This document shows positions 57,862-64,000 of a stretch of DNA of 64,000 nucleotides, one piece after another. The stretch is from positions 2,890,887 through 2,954,886 of the forward strand of contig CM055093.1 of NCBI GenBank assembly GCA_029204225.1. The letters run 5' to 3'. The stretch comes from Diphasiastrum complanatum (Eukaryota > Streptophyta > Lycopodiopsida > Lycopodiales > Lycopodiaceae). The notes beneath the pieces are model-generated. The model was not told the DNA's origin. It did no database searches and saw only the letters and a program-made list of their open reading frames with translations. How positions within the stretch are numbered: position 1 is the stretch's first letter; every line of letters begins with the position of its first letter. The translations under genes and the position numbers were made by a program.

Positions 57862-59700
57862 TTGCTTTTGGGTGTTTCCACAGTTCCTCTCTCAGTTGAA
57901 GTTCCAGTCTCAAGGAAAACCTTCAATCTGCAGGTTGCACAAACTTCGATTATCAGTCTCAAGGGGGTGGACTCATCATCAAAAAATTGGTGGTAGAAAC
58001 AGATTTGGATGGACGGTTTGATAGTGAAACATGATGAAGGCTTGGTGGAAGGGTGAAGGAGATGATAGTTCTACAGTTGCAGCCTTGGACCCTTGCAATG
58101 TCGAGCTTTGACCACCACTTGTTGGGTGAGGAGCTCACTTTATTTTGCAGGTTCATGGTTGTCTTCATTTTTTTTTTCTACAACTCTTTTTTCTTTGATG
58201 CATTACTTTTGGATTTCCTCCGGCTTCATAGGAGGGGATTCAATTATCATTGCTCGAGAGACTTTCTTTTGATCAAAATCGATCTGACTCAACTGTTGTT
58301 TAAGTTTTGTCCTTTCCTCCTCAGCTTCTTGGATCTTTCTCTAATTTCTTCTAGTTTCTGTACCTGCTTCTTAGATCTTTTCTGGCTGATCAACCATTGT
58401 AGGTGGTAGTTGGTCTCCGCAAGACACTTGCAATGATATTTTAGCCGCTTCGGTAAGACTATATAAAACTAGAGATTTCTCAGTAAAATAGTGAACTGAT
58501 GATAAACAACCAGATGGAAGGAAGGGTGGTGGTGGTGGTGACAACAGTAGATGGCGTGGGCGATAGGCATGAGAATGGGTGCAGAAGTATGGCAAGAGGC
58601 TGGTTGAAGAAGGAGACTGATTTCCCAATGCTTGTGCTTCTCTTTTCTGAAGGATCTTCATCATGACTGAGGTACTTCTTCTGATTGAGTTGCTTTGGAT
58701 TGTCCATCTGCCTTCTTAGCCTTGTCGTAATCATCTTTGGTTTTGTCACATTAGCTGTTGATCTTCTTGATGATGTTGCTGGAAATGTGGCTGCTCCAGT
58801 GGATGCCTGCAAATCCACTCTCCCCCCCCCAAAAAAAAAAAAAAAATTTTGTTGGTGGGGATGTTGCTGCTGGTAATTGTTCATGCTCAATATTGGATCG
58901 GCGTGTGGAACATGTAGTTGAAAACACGTTGAACATGTGACTTGACTAAAGATTGAACAAATTTTAACTAAATTTGTTTTGATCTTGCTGTAGTTGACTC
59001 AAAGATGAATATGACAATGAGATACAAGAATCAACTCTGAAGTGATAGGGATTTTTCAAATTTGAAGTATGTGCAAAGACCTTAAACTCTGTGCAAGGTG
59101 ATTTGAAGATGGATAGATGAATGAAAATGTGTTCTTGAGATGCTCTACGGAAGACTCTCATGCAATAGCTATTTCTCATGCAAAAATTAGTCACACAAAA
59201 TAGGTGAAGAGAAACAAGAAAATAAACAAACGGTATAGAGAGTGAAACTGTATAGCACTTGTTGAACAAAATTTGCATTCATCAACATATATAATTCACC
59301 TTGACAATTTCAGATTTTTATTGATCTTTTAGAGTAAGGAAAGAACTCTCATAAGCCCTTGTCAAAAACAAGACAAGAATAGTGGCACTAAATCTACCAT
59401 CGTTGATAGCAAATGTTGTAAGATATAACTTGAGATGCAGGTATGGTTGAGGTACTATGTTCTGAGCACCTCGCTGAGTAAGAGATTTAGAACCGAATCT
59501 CTATCTGAATTTCTGATTCCTAGATTTATTGTGTATTTGCACATTGGAAATCTTATGAGCATGTGGAAAGACAAATAGATTTGAGGATGCAAGAGGGGAG
59601 AAAAACTGTCAATTCCCTGTGGAGGTTGCTCTTGGTTGGACATTGTAGTAGATGACATAATATCGGGTTTGTTGGAGGGTTTGCGGATCCCAAGGCAACC
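57862..59700. other. No gene recognised
   Basis: No domain found. A C9/A16 homopolymer junction lies at 58822-58846, a likely error-prone site. Confidence 0.4.
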
Positions 59701-59719
59701 CTAACCCTAGTTAATAAGT

Positions 59720-60394
59720 CAGAGGGATTTGGCACCCTGCTTATGTAAGTCCAACATGATGATCACATAGCTATTTGAATAGTTAAAAGTCAATAAAAGG
59801 ACTTTAGGTCTTTTTACAGGACTTTTAATGTCGCAGGGCCTAAATGCCAAGTTAGTGAATAAAGTTGGGATTCCCTCCAATTTGGATGGTTCCCACTCTT
59901 TTTTAAGTTTGAATAGTTAGGGAGGCAGAAATGGACCAATAGGATTTGAGGCCAGGGTCCTCTCTACTATGAAAAGGGACCAACTCGAGTTGCTCCTCAT
60001 GTTCATTTCCTCATTTCAATAAAGCAGAGGTTCTCTTCAAAAATGGATTCATGAATGTCCTTGCTCTTCTTCTTTCCTTCTCCATCTCTCATGCTTTCTT
60101 TGGTTTTTGCTAATTGTTGGATCTGAATGTTATTGGGATTGTATGTTATTATACCTTTTATGAGAGAGAAAGGAGAGAGAGAAAGAGTAAGCTATCTTTG
60201 TTGTGGATGCGTAGTATTAATGGATAGGGTTAATGGATGTAGAGTTAGATTTGGATTTTCCATTCATGCTGAAATCTGAACTAAACTATCGCTCTCATGG
60301 GAACGAACCTATGTGTGACAACTAACTTCGTCTCTTTGATGCTAGATTGACTAAATCTTGGATTCAGGTTAGGCAAGAAAAGAAACCCACTACA
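59720..60394 (+). repeat. Probable 5' LTR of Ty3 element
   Basis: AT-rich sequence with an AATAAA near 60018, ending CCCACTACA just before the PBS. The left border is a guess. Confidence 0.35.
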
Positions 60395-60398
60395 ATTT

Positions 60399-60416
60399 TG
60401 GCACCGTTTCCGAGGA
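60399..60416 (+). promoter_or_regulatory. Primer binding site, tRNA-Asp-like
   Basis: TGGCACCGTTTCCGAGGA matches, with a few changes, the tRNA-Asp-type PBS of plant Athila/Tat Ty3 elements (TGGCGCCGTTGCCGGGGA). A gag ORF follows at 61624. Confidence 0.6.
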
Positions 60417-60724
60417 GCTACGCCAATTTTTGGTTTGCAGCATGATTGTTGGATGGTTAGCTTGCATTAGGCATCTTGTCATGGCATGAATAGCGTTAGA
60501 TCTGCACTTAGCGTTAGTTTAGGATTGATTTCGCTTGATTTGAGTGGATTTGCTTGTTTGAAATCTAGTCTGATTGTTAAATAGGGAAAGCTATTTAGAT
60601 CATCAATCTTAAGATCCATTTGGATCTGAGATATCAGAGAAAATAACAAAAATCGGTCAAATCTGCCAGATTTGGTAAAAAAAGAGACAAAAAGTGTCAT
60701 CAGAGCTGATAACTTTTTACCCTC

Positions 60725-61370
60725 TTTTAGGAAACCTTTGACGAGTTGCAGAAACCTTCAGTTTGGTTTACAAAACCTTCAGTTTGAAGGGCGAAGATTA
60801 GGTCCCAGCATATTTCCAAAAACATCAAAAAAATCACAAAAAAACACCAAAACCCAAAAAATACAGAAAAAGAACCTTCGCCCGATTCACTGTGCATAGG
60901 TGTGATTCAGATCTATCTACTGCCAGGTCGGCGATGAAATAATACCAAAAATAGAAAGCTTTTCAGAGGATCAGTTGTCATATTGCCATATTTTTGCCAA
61001 AAAAGGTATTTCTTTGCAAAATTACCAGTATTACTCTTGATCCTTTGCCAGAACCTTCGCCGAGTTTCTAGAACATTCTATTTATAGTAAAATACTATTT
61101 TTGAGTTCGACGAAGATTCTTCTTGATCAGATCACAGAAAATCTTGAATTTTACCCTCGCCAAACTACAAAAACTGTATGTTCTTGTGTCAGAAACCTTC
61201 GTCCGATTTTCCATAGTTTTTTCCAGTGTCAGATCTTTCATCTGAAAGGTCGGCGAATGTTATTTCCCAAGAAATTGTTAGCAAAGTTGTTCAGAGAAGT
61301 TTTTTTCTCCCAAAATAGCACTGTTGAACCTTCGCCGAGCCAACCTTTGCCTAGTGAACCTTCGCCAACC
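60725..61370 (+). repeat. AACCTTCGCC motif series in Ty3 leader
   Basis: AACCTTCGCC/AACCTTCAG-type decamers occur about eight times between PBS and gag, several followed by GAG or CGATT. A dispersed leader repeat of unknown role. Confidence 0.55.
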
Positions 61371-61623
61371 CTATGTTTAGTTTTTGATTTTCCAGATCAA
61401 GTCTCTGTCAAAATTTGGATCAAATCTAATATATTCTAGTTCTGATTCTGAGAGATTTATTATTTTTGAGAAGTATTGATTGATCGAATTTCGAAATCTT
61501 TTTCATGATATAGAATCATATTTTTGGAAAGAAGAATAGATCTAGTAGATCTGATTTGAGATAATTTTTTGATTGAAAAATCTAGATCCAATCTCATTGT
61601 CTACTTGATTTGAAGTTGTAAAA

Positions 61624-63062
61624 ATGGCTGCCCTTGGAGGTGCCCCTGGAGGTGCTCCACATGAAGTCAATCCAATCATTGTTAGAAGAGCACCCTGTTT
61701 GGATTTACCCAAATATAATGGATTAACAGATCCAGTTAGATTTCTTCATATCTATGCTGAATCATGTAAAGTCTATGGCGAGATTTATCCTCAAGATAAA
61801 CTTAGGCTACTTCTTATGGCCTTAACAGGCGCAACACAAGATTGGTACTATAATCAAGATGAAACTGAGCGTACAGACTGGGAGGTTGTTAAACGAGCCC
61901 TCATTACACGGTTCAAACCGCGGAAGTTTATGGAAGACCCTTTCCTACTTTGAAGTAAAATTAAAATGGGAAAGTGGAAAATGGTTTGAGATTACATTGA
62001 ACGGGTGAAACGTCTCAGATCTGAATGCGAAACTGAGCTGATTAACGAAATGCCATGATTATGTGGTTTTTGTCAGGTCTACCTAAACGGATCAGACATG
62101 AGCTGAAACACCATAATGAGTATGCACTCTTGAAAAATGCAATGGACGATGCAATTCGGGAGGAGGATGAAGATTCAGATAATGAGCCGAATATCAGTAT
62201 GTTGCCTTATACAATAGGGCAGACTACTACGACATCCACCACTATTGCATCAACGAATGCCAACGCTACTGCAGAAATGATGCTCAATGAGTTCGAGAAA
62301 CTTGGGAAGAACCAGCAAAAACAAATGGAAAAGTTGCAATCGCAATTTGATGAGAAGATCAAAGCATTGGAGAATTTTCACGGACAAGCGAACAAGGAAC
62401 CTGAGAAGTTTGCAAAGGCTTTTCCTATCAGGGAAAGTGTTTGGTGTTCTATTTGTGCAGGAAATCACACAGTGAACAAGTGTCCTCAATTGCAACAACG
62501 AATGGAAATCAGTGTTTGCCATTTGTGTAATTCACCTGACCATGAGACTGCTTTTTGCAACTTCAACCCTCAGATAATTCAACAACGATATGTCCAAATG
62601 GGATATCGAGAACCACAATATGGAGGAAATCCAGCAGCAAGACCGCGACAATCTGCTCTTGGATACCCAGAATGTTTAGCTTTACTTGCCCCACCAAAGA
62701 ACTCCGCTCTTCCTGCCAATTTGATGGAACCAGAACCTTACGAAAGTGCTGAGCAATGGAACTATGGTAATTATGAAGAAGGTGGATCTTCAGAACAGTA
62801 TGTTATTTATGTTGCTGCTCAACAACAAGCCTCTAGAAATTGGACCAAAGCACTACTTGGATGCCTTGCATGTGGAGAAAATTACAGAGTTGCAGAATGT
62901 CCAAATAAAGAAAAATTTGTACCATTTTGTCGTGACTGTGGTTATGGGCATTGCTATAAAAATTGTCTAGCAAGACCGAAGCCACCACCAGCTACAACAC
63001 TTGTAAATTTGATAACAATCAAGCAAAGACCAGTAGCTCAGAATAAACCAAGGCACCCTTGA
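61624..63062 (+). pseudogene. Ty3 gag with zinc-finger tandem
   Basis: ATG 61624: LDLPKYNGLTDPVRFLHIYA and LRLLLMALTGATQDWYYNQD are the retrotransposon gag capsid. Breaks occur between 61953 and 62055. The second frame has IMWFLSGLPKRIRHELK, a coiled linker, and several Cys-rich knuckles (CSICAGNHTVNKC, CHLCNSPDHETAFC, CLACGENYRVAEC, CRDCGYGHCYKNC), more than the usual one. Confidence 0.85.
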
Positions 63063-63064
63063 TG

Positions 63065-63790
63065 GTGGTCACAAGAGCACAAAAGTAGAAAGAACCAATA
63101 GTGGATCCAATACCTGCTGATTCTATATCGTTGAATGATATACCAACAACATCGGGAGTCTATCCAAATCTTAATGCAGAAATATGAAGATATCAAAATA
63201 TGAGGCAGTGGATTAAACATCTGCAAGAAGAAGAGGAGCTTGAAGCTGCTAAAGCAACAACTGAAGTTCATTTTTTACCATTGCAGCCTCCAAGAAATTT
63301 ACGTACGGATATGAATGATCAGTTACATCATCATGAAGAACCCTTCAACATGACTGAACCGGAAGCCCCGCAAACAGAACTGCTCATGAACATTTTGTCT
63401 AGCAAGATCAATATTTCATTGGGAGAGTTCCTGAAGTTGGTGCCAAAAGCACGAAAAGTCTTAGCGCAAAAGTTAGATGAAGAAGAACCAGAAGTCCATC
63501 ATGAGCAAATTTTTTGTGCTGGATTTGAAGACTCTAATGAAGTACTCCATGTTGGAGCCGCTTGGGAAAGTGAACAAAAGAATATCACTATGCCGATACA
63601 ACATAGACAATTTTCTAAAGAAGCAGTCGTGATAGATGGCGGTTCAAGATTTAACCTGATCTCTACAAAACTATGTGCGAAATGGGGCCTTACAAAGATC
63701 AAGCCTGCTACTTTGCTATTAAGCTAGCTGATCAAACGATAGTTCATCCACAAGGAATGGTTGAAGATATACCTGTCAGAATTGCCATTG
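63065..63790 (+). pseudogene. Ty3 retropepsin
   Basis: The N-terminal linker is readable from 63200. AVVIDGGSRFNLISTKLCAK is the active site, with DGG where DSG/DTG is usual. A frame break at about 63725 continues as LADQTIVHPQGMVEDIPVRI. Confidence 0.75.
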
Positions 63791-64000
63791 GATCAGTTTT
63801 GACGCAGCCATATGACTATAAGAAGGATTATCCCATACGATTTGCAAGCAGAGAACTTACAAATCCGAAGAAAAATTGTTCAACAACAGAACGTGAGGCG
63901 TTAGCCATGATTTTTTCTATCTGAATCTTTCGTCACTACCTCATGGAAATGCACTTTGCATTTTATACGGATCACCAGTTGTTACTTTATTTGGTAAACA
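63791..64000 (+). pseudogene. Ty3 RNase H joined to protease, RT deleted
   Basis: Directly after IPVRI the reading becomes AIGSVLTQPYDYKKDYPIRF and ASRELTNPKKNCSTTEREAL, the Ty3 RNase H domain. The whole RT is missing at this junction. A TGA at 63922 replaces an Arg (CGA) in SIRIFRHYL. It runs off the window. Confidence 0.8.

Overview
The window is nuclear DNA from a land plant with a large, repeat-choked genome. The evidence is: Ty1/copia and Ty3/gypsy retroelements with plant-type primer binding sites (an initiator tRNA-Met type, TGGTATCAGAGC, and a tRNA-Asp-like type), degenerate TTTAGGG-like tracts, non-LTR (LINE) copies with unusual simple-sequence ends, long GA/TA/GT microsatellites, and a host gene whose introns reach about 14 kb. 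A fern or another large-genome plant fits, but the sequence alone does not fix the species.

Layout. 1-1112: fields of short GC-rich palindromes, a 45-bp-arm hairpin and TA/GA microsatellites. 1114-2512: 5' half of a LINE (BED-like zinc finger, then APE endonuclease). 3356-3994: a small element with palindromic AAACGCGTTT ends. 4991-30101: one host gene on the + strand, reconstructed here as ten exons whose splice phases agree except at the exon 8/9 join. Its introns hold nested hAT-like MITEs (9827-11140), two reverse-oriented LINE copies (13777-16309, 17490-18414) and a truncated Ty3 element (18416-22037). 30230-35330: mostly non-coding, with a GT tract and an 850-bp 18-bp minisatellite. 35335-36930: exon-like pieces of an unidentified gene on the - strand. 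37358-44800: microsatellites, short tandems and nested copia fragments in both orientations. 44780-47258: a decayed copia gag-protease-integrase. 49369-49917: a decayed, divergent histone H3-like sequence. 50030-57861: hairpin tandems, an unidentified - strand ORF, copia RT-RNase H fragments on both strands and an ~85-bp tandem array. 59.7-64 kb: a Ty3 element with an internal deletion that joins protease to RNase H, running off the window end.

How it fits together. Apart from the host gene and perhaps the - strand exon cluster, almost everything recognisable is dead transposable-element sequence, often nested. Many in-frame stops sit where family members carry Gln (CAG to TAG), the decay expected from cytosine methylation in CHG context. 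The host gene's product looks like a late beta-propeller blade, a coiled coil, a beta-rich region and C-terminal helices. By eye this resembles the FANCB/FAAP100 family of the Fanconi anaemia core complex, but that identity is tentative. The most distinctive signal is a set of MITE-like loci that share one grammar (arrays of short self-complementary motifs, often beside poly-T/A) but use a different motif at each locus. One has a perfect 8-bp target duplication and carries a captured aspartic-protease fragment.
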